Assembly (NCBI RefSeq): GCF_016901835.1
Contig: NZ_JACJKX010000006.1
Location: forward strand, 1-64,000
Length of the DNA: 64,000 nucleotides
Direction of reading: 5' to 3'
Source of the DNA: Parasutterella secunda
GTDB taxonomy: Bacteria > Pseudomonadota > Gammaproteobacteria > Burkholderiales > Burkholderiaceae_F
The notes under the pieces were generated by a model, which ran no database searches, was not told where the DNA came from, and worked only from the letters and a program-made list of their open reading frames with translations. This document shows, one piece after another, positions 18,919 to 28,995 of the stretch. The position numbers and the translations under genes were made by a program. Within the stretch, counting starts at the first letter, position 1; each line of letters begins with the position of its first letter.

Positions 18919-19010
18919 CGTCGTTCGTACACTTTGCCTCTTTTTGTCGTACTGCCTTAATATTGGGCAAAACTTTTTATTTGAATTGAATTCTTTTTAG
19001 GAGACTCCCT

Positions 19011-20087
19011 GTGAAAGAGTCGATGCGCAGCAAACTCAAACAAATTGCCAGACGCCTGGAAGAAATCGATGCCATGCTGGCTTCCCCGGACGTCACCAAC
19101 GACATGAACCGTTTTCGTGATCTTTCCCGTGAACGGGCTGAAATCGAACCCGTCGTCATGAAGCTCAAAGAATACGAATCCACGGAGTCCGATATCGAAA
19201 CCGCCCGTGAAATGCTCGATGATCCGGAGTCTGCCGATTTTGCTCAGGAAGAAATCGATAACGGCAAGAAACATCTTGAGGTTTTGGAAAAAGATCTGCA
19301 GATCATGTTGTTGCCGCGCGATCCCAATGACAGCAAGAACATCTATCTGGAAATTCGTGCCGGAACCGGTGGTGATGAATCCGCCCTTTTTGCCGGCGAT
19401 CTTTTGCGTATGTACACGCGCTATGCCGAACGTCAGGGCTGGAACACCGAGATTGTCTCGGCCTCTGAAAGCGATCTCGGCGGCTACAAAGAAGTCATCG
19501 TTCGTGTCATCGGAGATGGTGCTTATTCAAAACTGAAATTTGAAAGCGGCGGCCACCGTGTGCAACGCGTTCCGGAAACAGAAAGTCAGGGACGTGTTCA
19601 CACTTCTGCCTGTACCGTAGCCGTTTTGCCCGAATTGGATGAAATCGGTGAAGTGCAGATCAATCCGGCCGATTTAAGAATTGACGTTTATCGTGCTTCG
19701 GGAGCCGGCGGCCAGCACGTCCAAAAAACCAACTCAGCCGTGCGCATCACGCACATCCCGACGGGGACCGTGGTGGAGTGTCAGGACGAGCGCAGTCAAC
19801 ACGAAAACAAAGCACGCGCCATGAGTGTGCTCATTTCGCGCATCACCGCCAATGAAATTGCTAAACAACAAGCGCAGGAAGCAAGCACTCGCAAAAGTTT
19901 GGTGGGCTCGGGTGACCGTAGCGAACGAATCCGTACCTATAACTACCCGCAAGGCCGTGTAACGGATCACCGCATCAATCTGACGCTCTACAAGTTGGAC
20001 TTCATCATGGACGGAGACCTCGATGAAATCATCACGGCGTTGACTACCGAGCACCAAATCGAACAATTAGCTAGCCTCGGTGAATAA
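19011..20087 (+). CDS. prfA: Peptide chain release factor 1
   Basis: The 358-residue protein has the peptidyl-tRNA hydrolysis motif GGQ (233-235) in [17 protein letters not shown] and the RF1 stop-codon reading motif P-x-T in [15 protein letters not shown], which distinguishes it from RF2. It recognises UAA and UAG. The start is a GTG with GGAG 8 nt upstream; an ATG at 19023 is an in-frame alternative, but MKESMRSKL matches the usual RF1 N-terminus. It is followed after 3 nt by prmC, whose product methylates its GGQ glutamine. Confidence 0.95.
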   Translation: MKESMRSKLKQIARRLEEIDAMLASPDVTNDMNRFRDLSRERAEIEPVVMKLKEYESTESDIETAREMLDDPESADFAQEEIDNGKKHLEVLEKDLQIMLLPRDPNDSKNIYLEIRAGTGGDESALFAGDLLRMYTRYAERQGWNTEIVSASESDLGGYKEVIVRVIGDGAYSKLKFESGGHRVQRVPETESQGRVHTSACTVAVLPELDEIGEVQINPADLRIDVYRASGAGGQHVQKTNSAVRITHIPTGTVVECQDERSQHENKARAMSVLISRITANEIAKQQAQEASTRKSLVGSGDRSERIRTYNYPQGRVTDHRINLTLYKLDFIMDGDLDEIITALTTEHQIEQLASLGE

Positions 20088-20090
20088 TGC

Positions 20091-20909
20091 ATGACCACGA
20101 TTAAGCAGGCACTTCAGCAGGCCTCAAACGATATCGATCGATTTGAGGCTAAGCTTTTGCTGGCTCATTGTCTGGGGGTCAATCGAACCTATCTCATCAC
20201 TCATGATCGCGACGAGTTGCCGCCTTCGGTCTTACAACAGTACGACCGTTGTGTGACGCAAAGAGTCGCAGGCATGCCTGTTCCATATATTTGTGGCACT
20301 CAAGAATTTTACGGGCGCCCCTTTAAGGTTACGCCCGATGTTTTAATCCCTCGGCCCGATACTGAAACGTTGGTTGATTTTGTTCTTCAGGCAACGTCCG
20401 ATAAGCGCCCACACTCGCTATTGGATCTGGGCACCGGATCGGGTTGCATTGCCATCACTTTAGCGCTTGAAAATCCTCTTTTATCCGTCAGTGCCACTGA
20501 CCTCAGCGCCCGGGCACTTACCGTTGCCCGCGAAAATGCCCGAACGCTTCATGCCAACGTGCAGTTTTATGAAGGCAACTGGTTCGATGCACTTCTGTCA
20601 GAATCTCATTTCGATGTGATTGTCAGCAATCCCCCTTACATTCACAAAGAAGATCAACACCTGAAAAATTTAAAGTATGAACCGATCGGCGCCTTAACCG
20701 ATGGTTCAGATGGTTTAAGCCACATTGCAACAATCATTAAAAACGCTCCCCGACATTTAAACCGACACGGACTTTTAGCCTTTGAACACGGCTGGGACCA
20801 GGCCATGGCCGTTCAAGATTTATTTGCTCAAACCCAACTCTGGCAAGACATCTCCACGATCAAAGATTTAGCAGGCAATGACCGTGTCACCGTTGCCCGT
20901 TTAGCCTAA
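20091..20909 (+). CDS. prmC: Release factor glutamine methyltransferase
   Basis: The 272-residue protein has the PrmC N-terminal helical domain, then an SAM-binding Rossmann domain with DLGTGSGCIAITLA and the amino-methyltransferase motif NPPY (180-183). PYICGTQEFYGRPFKV and VLIPRPDTETLV are family signatures. It methylates the GGQ glutamine of RF1 and RF2. It is tightly linked to prfA. Confidence 0.93.
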   Translation: MTTIKQALQQASNDIDRFEAKLLLAHCLGVNRTYLITHDRDELPPSVLQQYDRCVTQRVAGMPVPYICGTQEFYGRPFKVTPDVLIPRPDTETLVDFVLQATSDKRPHSLLDLGTGSGCIAITLALENPLLSVSATDLSARALTVARENARTLHANVQFYEGNWFDALLSESHFDVIVSNPPYIHKEDQHLKNLKYEPIGALTDGSDGLSHIATIIKNAPRHLNRHGLLAFEHGWDQAMAVQDLFAQTQLWQDISTIKDLAGNDRVTVARLA

Positions 20910-21005
20910 CGTTGAGCTTTTTGTCATCAAATCGTCATCTTTTTATCGCAATCCTGACACATTCCCTCCTCAAAATATCCAACCAAGATAGCTGTCCTTA
21001 ATTTT

Positions 21006-21033
21006 TCCGGCACTGTTGTTAGGCCGGATTTTT
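21006..21033 (+). terminator. Intrinsic terminator after prmC
   Basis: TCCGGC (21006-21011) pairs with GCCGGA (21023-21028), followed by T5. It lies 25 nt before the peptide-binding protein gene. Confidence 0.7.
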
Positions 21034-21058
21034 ATCAATTACTTGTGTGGAGTATTTC

Positions 21059-22612
21059 ATGACATTGCTTCGTCAAACCGTTCTTGCCTCCGTGATGATT
21101 TCCTGCGGTCTTCTGTCTCAAGCCGCTCTGGCAAGTGCCGAACACATGGTGGTTGCTGTTCAGCAATTGCCTCCCACTGTCGAACCCCAAGGCATCAACA
21201 ACAACGCCATTGACCGTGTGATGCCCTCTATTTACGAAACATTGATTTATGCGGATACGCACACCGGCGAAATGAAGCCCGGTTTGGCCGAATCCTGGAA
21301 ACGCATTTCTCCTGAAACGGTTGAATTCAAGTTGCGCAAGGGTGTGAAATTCCATGACGGTACGGACTTCACGGCCGATGACGTAGTCTTTAGCTTCGGC
21401 CCTGTACGCTTCTCCGGAGAAAAGGCTCCGGGTCGTCCTGCTGCCTGGGAGTTCTTAGGTGGTGTCAAGGAAGTGAAAAAAGTCGATGACTACACCGTCC
21501 GCATCACCATGAAGAGCGCCGATCCGTTGATCGAACGCCGCTTCTCTGCCCGTATGTCTGAAATTATTTCCGAAGACGGTTTCAAGAAGGCCGGCTCTTG
21601 GGAAAACTGGGTTAAGCATCCGATCGGTACCGGTCCCTATCAGATTGTCTCTTTCAAGACGGGTAACCGCTTAGACCTCGTGCGTTTTGACGGCTACTGG
21701 AACAAGAAAGCTCCGGCTGCCAAATTAAGCTTTGTTGAAGTTCCGGAATTGTCTGCCCGTGTTGCCGGTCTGCGTTCCGGTGAATTCGATCTCATCACCG
21801 AAGTACCGCCCGATCAAATCAAACCCTTGTCTTCTGACGGTAAGGTCGACGTGGTCGGTGGTCCGATCGATAACATTTACGGTTTAGTGTTTGACTCTCG
21901 CTCCTCCAAGGTCATGCAAAGCAAGGAAATCCGTCAAGCAATCCTGCACGCCATCGACCGTGAATTGTTGGTCAACGCTTTGTTTGCCGGTAAGACCACG
22001 ACTGCCGACAGTTTCCAGTCGAAGACTTTCGGCGATCTTTACATTCCTGAGTTAAACAAGAAACTCTATGACCCGGAAAAGGCCAAGGCTTTGATTAAGG
22101 CCTCGGGCTACAAGGGCGAACCCATTGTCTGGCGTATTCAAGCCGGTTACTACACGCTTGAAATGACGGTGTCTCAAGCCATTGCCTCCATGCTCAAGGC
22201 TGTCGGTCTGAACGTTGAAATTCAAGTGAAGGAAAACTGGACACAGGTCGAAGCCGCCGGTGTCGATCGCATGATCAACAACGCCAGCTTCTCGGCCTAC
22301 TTCCCGGATCCCGCCTCTCAATTGTGGCGCCGTATGAAGCCGGGCACATCTTGGGACACGATGGGCTTCATCTCCACAACGAGCGAAGAGTACAAAGTCT
22401 TTGCTGAAAACGGCAAGATTTTGGAAACGTCTATCGATCCGGCCCAACGTAAGGCTGCTTGGATGAAGATGCTTGAAGCGTTTGCCAACGATCCTCAAGC
22501 TTGCCCGCTTTACGCTTTGCCGATGATTTACGGCAAACAAAAGAACGTTCAGTGGACGCCCGGTACGGAAGGCCGCTTGTACTTAAACGCCGACAACCTG
22601 TCGTTTAAGTAA
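21059..22612 (+). CDS. Peptide-type ABC transporter substrate-binding protein (SBP family 5)
   Basis: The 517-residue protein has a signal peptide (about residues 1-25, ending AALASA) and the family-5 binding fold. Signatures are YETLIYADTHTGEMKPGLAESWKRI, KLRKGVKFHDGTDFTADDVVFSF and HPIGTGPYQI. It captures peptides or similar substrates in the periplasm for the importer encoded next. The ATG at 21059, preceded by TGGAG, starts the signal peptide. A weak hairpin (about 22627-22666) between it and the ATPase gene could keep binding-protein expression higher. Confidence 0.9.
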   Translation: MTLLRQTVLASVMISCGLLSQAALASAEHMVVAVQQLPPTVEPQGINNNAIDRVMPSIYETLIYADTHTGEMKPGLAESWKRISPETVEFKLRKGVKFHDGTDFTADDVVFSFGPVRFSGEKAPGRPAAWEFLGGVKEVKKVDDYTVRITMKSADPLIERRFSARMSEIISEDGFKKAGSWENWVKHPIGTGPYQIVSFKTGNRLDLVRFDGYWNKKAPAAKLSFVEVPELSARVAGLRSGEFDLITEVPPDQIKPLSSDGKVDVVGGPIDNIYGLVFDSRSSKVMQSKEIRQAILHAIDRELLVNALFAGKTTTADSFQSKTFGDLYIPELNKKLYDPEKAKALIKASGYKGEPIVWRIQAGYYTLEMTVSQAIASMLKAVGLNVEIQVKENWTQVEAAGVDRMINNASFSAYFPDPASQLWRRMKPGTSWDTMGFISTTSEEYKVFAENGKILETSIDPAQRKAAWMKMLEAFANDPQACPLYALPMIYGKQKNVQWTPGTEGRLYLNADNLSFK

Positions 22613-22680
22613 TTTTCCTTTAACTTCCCCGCTCCTTATCCTTCGAGATACAGGGGCGGGTTTCGCATTTCAACATTCAC

Positions 22681-24750
22681 ATGCAAAACGATCCTCTGAT
22701 CAGTATCCGAGACCTTCATGTTTCATTCGGTCCTGTGGAAGTCCTCCACGGCATTGACCTCGATATCGAACAAGGTGTTATCCATGCCCTGATCGGCGAG
22801 TCCGGTTCCGGTAAAAGTGTGCTGGCTCGCTCCATTTTGGGTTTGGCGGGCAATAACTGCCGTATCAACGGCAGCATCAAATTTCAAGGTCAAGAACTGC
22901 TGACGCTTTCTGCGCAGGAATACAGAAAATTGCGCGGTGCCGAAATCGCCATGGTTGTTCAAGACGCCATGAGCGCTTTAAATCCTATGCGCACGATCGG
23001 TTACCAATTGATGGAAACCATTGCCTGCCGTCACCCGAATTTCCGTGATCAAAATACGGCTAAGGTACTTGCCACCTGCAAGCACGATCTGCATGATATT
23101 GCCCTTGAGCTTTTAAAGACGGTCGGCATCACCGCTCCGGAAAAGCGCATGACGTCTTACGCTCACCAACTCTCGGGCGGTATGCGTCAGCGCATTATGA
23201 TTGCTCTGGCATTGGTCGGCTCTCCGAAATTACTTTTGGCCGATGAACCGACCACCGCTCTTGACGTTGTTGTGCAAAGAGAGCTGCTTCAGGAGTTGCG
23301 CGAAACCATTCGCAAACTCAACATGTCAATGCTCTTGGTCACTCACGACTTACATTTAGCTCATGACATCGCCGATAAAGTGTCGGTTATGTATGCGGGC
23401 TACCTCCTCGAAGAAGGACCGGTTGCCAAAGTGTTGCCCAACCCTTCTCATCCCTACACAGAAGGACTTTTGGATGCGATGCCTGACATGACAAGCGTTA
23501 AGGGCACGCTTAAACCGATTCCCGGTGAAATTCCGCCTCCCGACAAGCTCGGTAACGGCTGCCCATTTGCCAGCCGCTGTGAAAAGGTTTGTGACGCATG
23601 TCGACAAACACTTTCTCCGCTTACCGATGTTGACAGCATCGTTCATTGGCGCTCACGTTGTACTAAAGCTCACGAGGCCAATGTGACGGAACAACAAGCA
23701 GGACTCGATCACGTCTCCGACATGATGAAGTCGCTTGTCAACATGGAGCAAACCGATTTCCCGACCTTGGTCGATGCGCACATTCAACGCCACTGCTACT
23801 ACACGCGTCAAGGCATTTTAGGGCGTAAAAAACCGTGGGACGTTTTGCAAGATATTGAAGTTCAAATCGAACACGGTGAAATTTTAGGATTGGTGGGCGA
23901 ATCCGGCTGCGGTAAATCTACGCTTGCCAGACTTTTACTCGGTCATCAAAAACCGACTCAAGGGGTGGTGCTTTTCCAAAATCAACCGATTCCCGAGCCC
24001 CGCAGCAAGCTCTGGCGTGCACAACGAGCGGCCATGCAAATGATCTATCAGGATCCTTACGGTTGCTTTGATGCCCGCATGCCGATTATCGAGCAAGTGG
24101 CCGAACCGTTGATGGTTCACAAAAACATGACCAAAGAGGCGGCACTCAAAAGAGCGGCAGCCGTTTTAAAGGCTGTCGGTATGCCCGAACATCACATGAG
24201 TCGCTTACCTGTTGTGATGTCCGGCGGCCAATTGCAACGCGCCGCCATTGCCCGCGCCGTGGCTCTTGAACCGGCTCTTTTGGTGTGCGACGAACCGGTG
24301 GCTTCACTTGACGTCTCCATTCAGGCCCAGGTACTCGAGCTTTTATACAAGCTCAGAAACGCCAGCCATATGTCCATGCTTTTTGTTTCGCATAACCTCA
24401 ATGTCGTGCGTTACATCTGTGACCGAGTAGTGGTCATGTATTTGGGCCGAATCGTCGAAATGGGCGATGTTGATGAAATCTTCAAACGACCCAAACATCC
24501 CTACACCAAACTGTTAATGGCCAGCACTCCCGGGGCTGATGCAAGCGTCATTCGGTTCTATCCGAAGGGCTCCATGCCAAGTCCTATTGATCGACCCAAA
24601 GGCTGTGTGTTTGCCAATCGCTGCCCAGTGGCAAGTGCCCGTTGCCACGAGCAAGTTCCGACACTGACCAAACTTTCCGATAACCATGCCTGTGCGTGTT
24701 TTGAACAGAAAGCTTTCGAAGCATTGCAGGCCACCGAAGGAGAAGCGTAA
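22681..24750 (+). CDS. Fused double ATPase subunit of a peptide ABC importer (DppD-DppF type)
   Basis: The 689-residue protein holds two complete ABC domains. The first has Walker A GESGSGKS (about residue 38), signature LSGGMRQR and Walker B LLLADEPTTALD; the second has GESGCGKS (about 404), MSGGQLQR and LLVCDEPVASLD. Each is followed by the oligopeptide-transporter C-terminal motif with its cysteines (NGCPFASRCEKVC, KGCVFANRCPV), suggesting an Fe-S or metal site. Usually two genes encode these; fusion gives one polypeptide supplying both nucleotide sites. Its stop overlaps the next start (TAATG). Confidence 0.92.
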   Translation: MQNDPLISIRDLHVSFGPVEVLHGIDLDIEQGVIHALIGESGSGKSVLARSILGLAGNNCRINGSIKFQGQELLTLSAQEYRKLRGAEIAMVVQDAMSALNPMRTIGYQLMETIACRHPNFRDQNTAKVLATCKHDLHDIALELLKTVGITAPEKRMTSYAHQLSGGMRQRIMIALALVGSPKLLLADEPTTALDVVVQRELLQELRETIRKLNMSMLLVTHDLHLAHDIADKVSVMYAGYLLEEGPVAKVLPNPSHPYTEGLLDAMPDMTSVKGTLKPIPGEIPPPDKLGNGCPFASRCEKVCDACRQTLSPLTDVDSIVHWRSRCTKAHEANVTEQQAGLDHVSDMMKSLVNMEQTDFPTLVDAHIQRHCYYTRQGILGRKKPWDVLQDIEVQIEHGEILGLVGESGCGKSTLARLLLGHQKPTQGVVLFQNQPIPEPRSKLWRAQRAAMQMIYQDPYGCFDARMPIIEQVAEPLMVHKNMTKEAALKRAAAVLKAVGMPEHHMSRLPVVMSGGQLQRAAIARAVALEPALLVCDEPVASLDVSIQAQVLELLYKLRNASHMSMLFVSHNLNVVRYICDRVVVMYLGRIVEMGDVDEIFKRPKHPYTKLLMASTPGADASVIRFYPKGSMPSPIDRPKGCVFANRCPVASARCHEQVPTLTKLSDNHACACFEQKAFEALQATEGEA

Positions 24751-25673
24751 TGGTTGCGCTTGTTCTGCGTATTGTTTTTCGTTCGCTCGTGACGCTGTTC
24801 TTGCTCACGGCCTGCGTCTTTTTTGCTTTGCACTTAACGGGCGACCCTGCCCGTATCATGTTGGGGGACGGAGCCGACGCTACGGCTCTGGCCGCCTTCC
24901 GTGCTCAATGGGGGTTGGATAAACCTCTGTGGGAACAGTTTCTCGTGTATCTGCAAAAGTTCATCACTTTGGATATGGGTAGAAGCTACCTCACCGGATT
25001 GCCTGTTAAAGAGGTATTTTTGAATGCTTTCTGGCCTACGCTTGATCTGATGATTCCGACTGCGATTGTGACACTCTTATTCGGTATCCCGGCCGGTGTC
25101 CTAGCAGCCCTTCATCGCAATACCAATCTGGATAAAGGCTTGATGTTCATCTCTGTTTTCGGATATGCCGTACCGAACTTCTTCATGGGCGTTTTGCTTC
25201 TTTTGATCTTCTCGATTTGGCTCGGTTGGCTTCCCTCTTACGGTAATACAACGGGTTGGCACTACATCATGCCGATTATCACCATGGCAACCTCGGAAGC
25301 AGCTATCTTCTCGCGCTACGCTCGAAGCGCGATGATTGAAGCCATGCGATTGCCGTGCGTGAAGGCAGCCCAAATGAGAGGTCTGCCCAGACGCCGCATC
25401 ATTTGGCTGCATGCCCTGCCCAACGCCATGCTCTCTATTTTGACGATTATGGGCTTTTTCCTGGGTACGTTGGTTGCCGGTGCGGTGATCACGGAAAACG
25501 TATTCTCCTGGCCCGGCGTGGGTAAGCTCCTCGTTCAGTCCGTCGCCAACCGTGACATTCCGGTCGTACAACTGATTGTGCTAGCTACCGGTGCTTCACT
25601 CATTCTTGCCAACCTTGCGATGGACCTGTTGGCACTCATTGTTAATCCTCGCCTGCGCAAGAGCAACAATTAA
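24750..25673 (+). CDS. Peptide ABC importer permease, DppB type
   Basis: The 307-residue permease has six predicted membrane segments and the BPD inner-membrane signature around EAMRLPCVKAAQMRGLPRRRIIWLHALPNAM. The N-terminus with FALHLTGDPARIMLG is typical of DppB/OppB. It pairs with the DppC-type protein encoded 15 nt downstream. Confidence 0.9.
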   Translation: MVALVLRIVFRSLVTLFLLTACVFFALHLTGDPARIMLGDGADATALAAFRAQWGLDKPLWEQFLVYLQKFITLDMGRSYLTGLPVKEVFLNAFWPTLDLMIPTAIVTLLFGIPAGVLAALHRNTNLDKGLMFISVFGYAVPNFFMGVLLLLIFSIWLGWLPSYGNTTGWHYIMPIITMATSEAAIFSRYARSAMIEAMRLPCVKAAQMRGLPRRRIIWLHALPNAMLSILTIMGFFLGTLVAGAVITENVFSWPGVGKLLVQSVANRDIPVVQLIVLATGASLILANLAMDLLALIVNPRLRKSNN

Positions 25674-25688
25674 CGGAGTACGAGACAA

Positions 25689-26528
25689 ATGGCTCAATTT
25701 ATCAATGTACAAAAGAAAGGCTCGGACATCCTGGTGTACTGTAGTGCTGGCCTGCTTCTGATTTTCTTCCTGTGCGGTATTTTTGCCCCATGGATTGCCC
25801 CTTATGATCTCGAGCAGATGGACTTGGCCTCGCGCCTGGCGATGCCCTTTTCCAGTTTTGCTCACATTTTAGGAACCGATGAACTTGGACGAGATGTATT
25901 TTCACGCCTGGTTTATTCCTTAAGACTATCGTTTCTGTTAGCCATCGCCGGTACCGTTTTAGGGGCCATCATCGGAACGAGCTTGGGCTTTTTAGCTGCC
26001 CGTTTCGGCGGTCTGGTCGATGATACTCTCAATGCCGCAGTGGACTTCACCGCTTCACTTCCGTTTATCATTCTGGCCCTGACGATTTTGGCCTTTTTGG
26101 GTACGAACGTCACAGTGATTGTGGTCATCATGGCTGTCTACGGTTGGGATCGTTACGCTCGATTAACGAGAAACCTTGCCCGTTCGGCCTACACCGAAGG
26201 TTATGCCAATGCGCTTGAAGGCTTGGGCATTCCGACTTGGCGCATCGCAATCAAGCATATTCTGCCCAACATCGCTTCCGCTCTGGTTGTTAACATGACG
26301 TTGAATTTTCCGGGCATGATCCTGTTGGAAACCTCGCTGTCTTTCCTTGGTGTCGGCGTTCAACCCCCCATGAGCTCATTGGGTACCATGCTTGGTTTCG
26401 GACGTGACTACCTGACGACGGCCTGGTGGATTGCTGTGATTCCCGGTGTGGTCATTGTTTTAGCTACCCTATCCATGTCCATTTTAGGCGACTTTGTACA
26501 ACAAAAATTAGAACCTCAAGGCAGATAA
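25689..26528 (+). CDS. Peptide ABC importer permease, DppC type
   Basis: The 279-residue permease has a cytoplasmic N-terminus, one separate first membrane segment, and the GTDELGRDVFSRLVYSLRLSF motif diagnostic of DppC/OppC. The coupling loop is GYANALEGLGIPTWRIAIKHILPN. It is followed after 4 nt by the phosphodiesterase gene, so importer and hydrolase are one transcript. Confidence 0.9.
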   Translation: MAQFINVQKKGSDILVYCSAGLLLIFFLCGIFAPWIAPYDLEQMDLASRLAMPFSSFAHILGTDELGRDVFSRLVYSLRLSFLLAIAGTVLGAIIGTSLGFLAARFGGLVDDTLNAAVDFTASLPFIILALTILAFLGTNVTVIVVIMAVYGWDRYARLTRNLARSAYTEGYANALEGLGIPTWRIAIKHILPNIASALVVNMTLNFPGMILLETSLSFLGVGVQPPMSSLGTMLGFGRDYLTTAWWIAVIPGVVIVLATLSMSILGDFVQQKLEPQGR

Positions 26529-26532
26529 AAAT

Positions 26533-28068
26533 ATGGCTGAGAATAAAACCCGCTTCATTATTGTCGGATTTGATGGCTTGCGTCCGGATTGCATCCGAGA
26601 CGATATGCCAACTTTGAGTGCTTTCATTGATGAATCTCATCGATGGAATCACTACTTGGCAACGTTCCCGACGGAAACGTATGTCAATCATCCGACAATT
26701 TTTTCCGGTTTTCGTCCCAATCGGCACGGCGTGATCGCTAATGCCTACTTTAACCGCAAAGTTCAATCCAAAGATGCGGTTTTCATGGGTAACAGCGTAC
26801 CGAGCATTGAAACGCACGATGCCGTCAGTAACGTCATCGAAATCCCGACCTTAGGTGATCGCCTGGGAGCGGCCGGTAAGACTTTACGTGTTCTGTGCGC
26901 GAATTCCGAAGGCAGTACCCGCTTGCAACACATTCATGCCGATCATTATGAAGGGCATTTGAATTGTTGTGTACACAATATCAGCGCCACGCTTCCGCTC
27001 TGTGAACGTGAATCGTTACAAAAACGTTGGGGTAACGGAGTGGCTTTGAAGTTCCCCGATTATGACGGTACACAGTTACTCACGGATATTTTCTTTGAGT
27101 ACGAATTGCCGCGCGGCTTGGGCGACGTCACCATCCTGTGGATCGGTGAGCCGGATCATTCCAGTCACGAATTCGGAATCTTGGATGAACGTACTTGTCA
27201 AGCCCGCCGTCACGCCGATCAAGCTTTTGAGAGAATTCTTAATTGGTGGAAGGCCGAAGGGAAAGACAACAATGTTCAATTGGCTGTCATCTCCGACCAC
27301 GGACATGGGGTTGTGGCTTCGCACTATGATCTCAAAGAAAAACTGATTTCGAACGGTTGGAAGGTCTTCTCTCGCACCGATCTGCAAGCCGGGAAACCTG
27401 TGAGCGACTGTGATCTCGTTATCGTCGGTGATTACACTTTGGGACTGTGGCTGACAACAGCCAACGAAAAAAACCTCATTCGTCTACGCGATGAATTAAT
27501 GGCAATCGACGAAGTGGGAATGCTTTTCTCCCAACCGAAACCCCAGGCAACTGCCGATGAAGTCGAAGGTAAAGTGCCGGGAACCTTCTCTGAGTCACTC
27601 ATTTTCTCCGATCACGAACGCGGACCCGATATCCGTGTGACGATGAGAAACAATCCTCAGACGGGCAAACTGATTATGGGACCGTCACTTGAGATCGGAA
27701 CCGGCAATCATGGCGGACTGCTGCCGCAGGAAATCAACAGTGTCTTAGCAATGCAAGGGAGCTGTTTTAAAGCCTCGACATTGGTTCATGAAGAGCCTGC
27801 CGGTCATGATGATTTTGCGCTCACGGTCATGACTTTAATGGGATTAATGAATACCGATCAAGCCTTAGAACCGATTCCTCAAGCTCGGATGCTCTCAGAG
27901 GCCATCGAAGAGACGGAAATACAACCCGCTCGGGAAGAAGTGCTTTGTCTGAAGGAAGGAAATTTCGAACAATATATTCATCGGGTTCACTTTGCCAACC
28001 GCATCTACGTCACCGAAGGCGCACGTGCCGGGGACTGTACAATCACTGCATTAAATCAATCGGAGTAA
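26533..28068 (+). CDS. Alkaline-phosphatase-superfamily phosphodiesterase (NPP type)
   Basis: The 511-residue protein has the nucleotide pyrophosphatase/phosphodiesterase layout. A metal-binding Asp14 lies in VGFDGLRPD, and the nucleophile Thr49 lies in FPTETYVNHPT with Asn52. Later metal ligands are in GEPDHSSHEFG and ISDHGHG, with a final histidine in GNHGG. There is no signal peptide, so it should act in the cytoplasm on an imported phosphodiester or pyrophosphate. Phosphonoacetate hydrolase belongs to the same superfamily and is an alternative given the phosphonate genes nearby, but the Thr-motif context fits NPP better. Confidence 0.8.
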   Translation: MAENKTRFIIVGFDGLRPDCIRDDMPTLSAFIDESHRWNHYLATFPTETYVNHPTIFSGFRPNRHGVIANAYFNRKVQSKDAVFMGNSVPSIETHDAVSNVIEIPTLGDRLGAAGKTLRVLCANSEGSTRLQHIHADHYEGHLNCCVHNISATLPLCERESLQKRWGNGVALKFPDYDGTQLLTDIFFEYELPRGLGDVTILWIGEPDHSSHEFGILDERTCQARRHADQAFERILNWWKAEGKDNNVQLAVISDHGHGVVASHYDLKEKLISNGWKVFSRTDLQAGKPVSDCDLVIVGDYTLGLWLTTANEKNLIRLRDELMAIDEVGMLFSQPKPQATADEVEGKVPGTFSESLIFSDHERGPDIRVTMRNNPQTGKLIMGPSLEIGTGNHGGLLPQEINSVLAMQGSCFKASTLVHEEPAGHDDFALTVMTLMGLMNTDQALEPIPQARMLSEAIEETEIQPAREEVLCLKEGNFEQYIHRVHFANRIYVTEGARAGDCTITALNQSE

Positions 28069-28074
28069 CAAAAC

Positions 28075-28929
28075 ATGGATATTGTTATTCAAGGAAAAGA
28101 AGCACAAACCCTTGCTCAAAAACTCACGCTCAAAAACATCTGGGTTAAACCCGACGCTATTCGTGTCAATGGCGTTGATGACGTTATTTCGCAGCAATTA
28201 ATCGAAGAAGCCACCAAGTTAGGGTTAGATGTCAACTGTTTACCTGACGGACTCAGCATCAAAGATTTTGGCATTGTCACCCTCGACATGGATAGCACTT
28301 TAATCGAGCTTGAATGCATTGATGACATTGCCTGGCAGTACGGAGTCGGCGAAGAAGTCGCTCGTATGACTGAAATCGCCATGCAAGGTCATATGCCTTT
28401 TGCGGAATACCTCCGCGAGCGCGTGGCCTTGTTTAAGGACGCTCCGGCTCACTTTGTTGACGTCACAGCTTCGCACGCCAAACTGATGCCCGGCGCTCGC
28501 GAATTTATTGATTTTGCGAAAAAACATGAACTCAAAACTTATATTCTCTCGGGCGGCTTTGACACCATTGCCAAACATGTCTGTGAAATGCTGGGTATGA
28601 GCGGTTACCTCTGCAACCGTCTCATTATTGAAGACGGCAAGCTTACCGGTGAAGTCACCGGCCCCGGTGGAGGCGAAATTCTCGATGCCGCAGGTAAGCG
28701 CCGTGCACTTGATATGCTTTGCATGCTTCACGGTATTCTCCATGATCAGGCCATCGCCGGCGGTGACGGAGCCAATGACCTGGAAATGATCAAGGCGGCG
28801 GGTGTCGGCTTTGCCTACCACGGCAAACCTATTGTCGCAGCCAGCGCTCCTTACCGCGTCAATCACGGAGGACTGGATGTTGTGATGAATTTCTTTGTTG
28901 AAGCTTGGGACGAAGCGAAAAAAGACTAA
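28075..28929 (+). CDS. serB: Phosphoserine phosphatase
   Basis: The 284-residue HAD phosphatase has an N-terminal region of about 65 residues and motif I DMDSTLIELECIDDIA (Asp71 and Asp73). It also has motif II LSGGFDTIA and GDGANDLEMIKAAGVGFAYHGKP. It releases serine from phosphoserine in serine synthesis. It sits 6 nt after the phosphodiesterase gene and ends the importer operon, an unusual location that suggests it also handles imported phosphorylated product. Confidence 0.92.
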   Translation: MDIVIQGKEAQTLAQKLTLKNIWVKPDAIRVNGVDDVISQQLIEEATKLGLDVNCLPDGLSIKDFGIVTLDMDSTLIELECIDDIAWQYGVGEEVARMTEIAMQGHMPFAEYLRERVALFKDAPAHFVDVTASHAKLMPGAREFIDFAKKHELKTYILSGGFDTIAKHVCEMLGMSGYLCNRLIIEDGKLTGEVTGPGGGEILDAAGKRRALDMLCMLHGILHDQAIAGGDGANDLEMIKAAGVGFAYHGKPIVAASAPYRVNHGGLDVVMNFFVEAWDEAKKD

Positions 28930-28956
28930 CCATTAACTTCCCGCATACCCGTCACG

Positions 28957-28995
28957 AAAAGGACTTTCGAAATTTAAGAAAGTCCTTTTCTTTTG
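28957..28995 (+). terminator. Intrinsic terminator after serB
   Basis: AAAAGGACTTTC (28957-28968) pairs with GAAAGTCCTTTT (28978-28989), a 12-bp stem followed by further T's. Confidence 0.85.
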
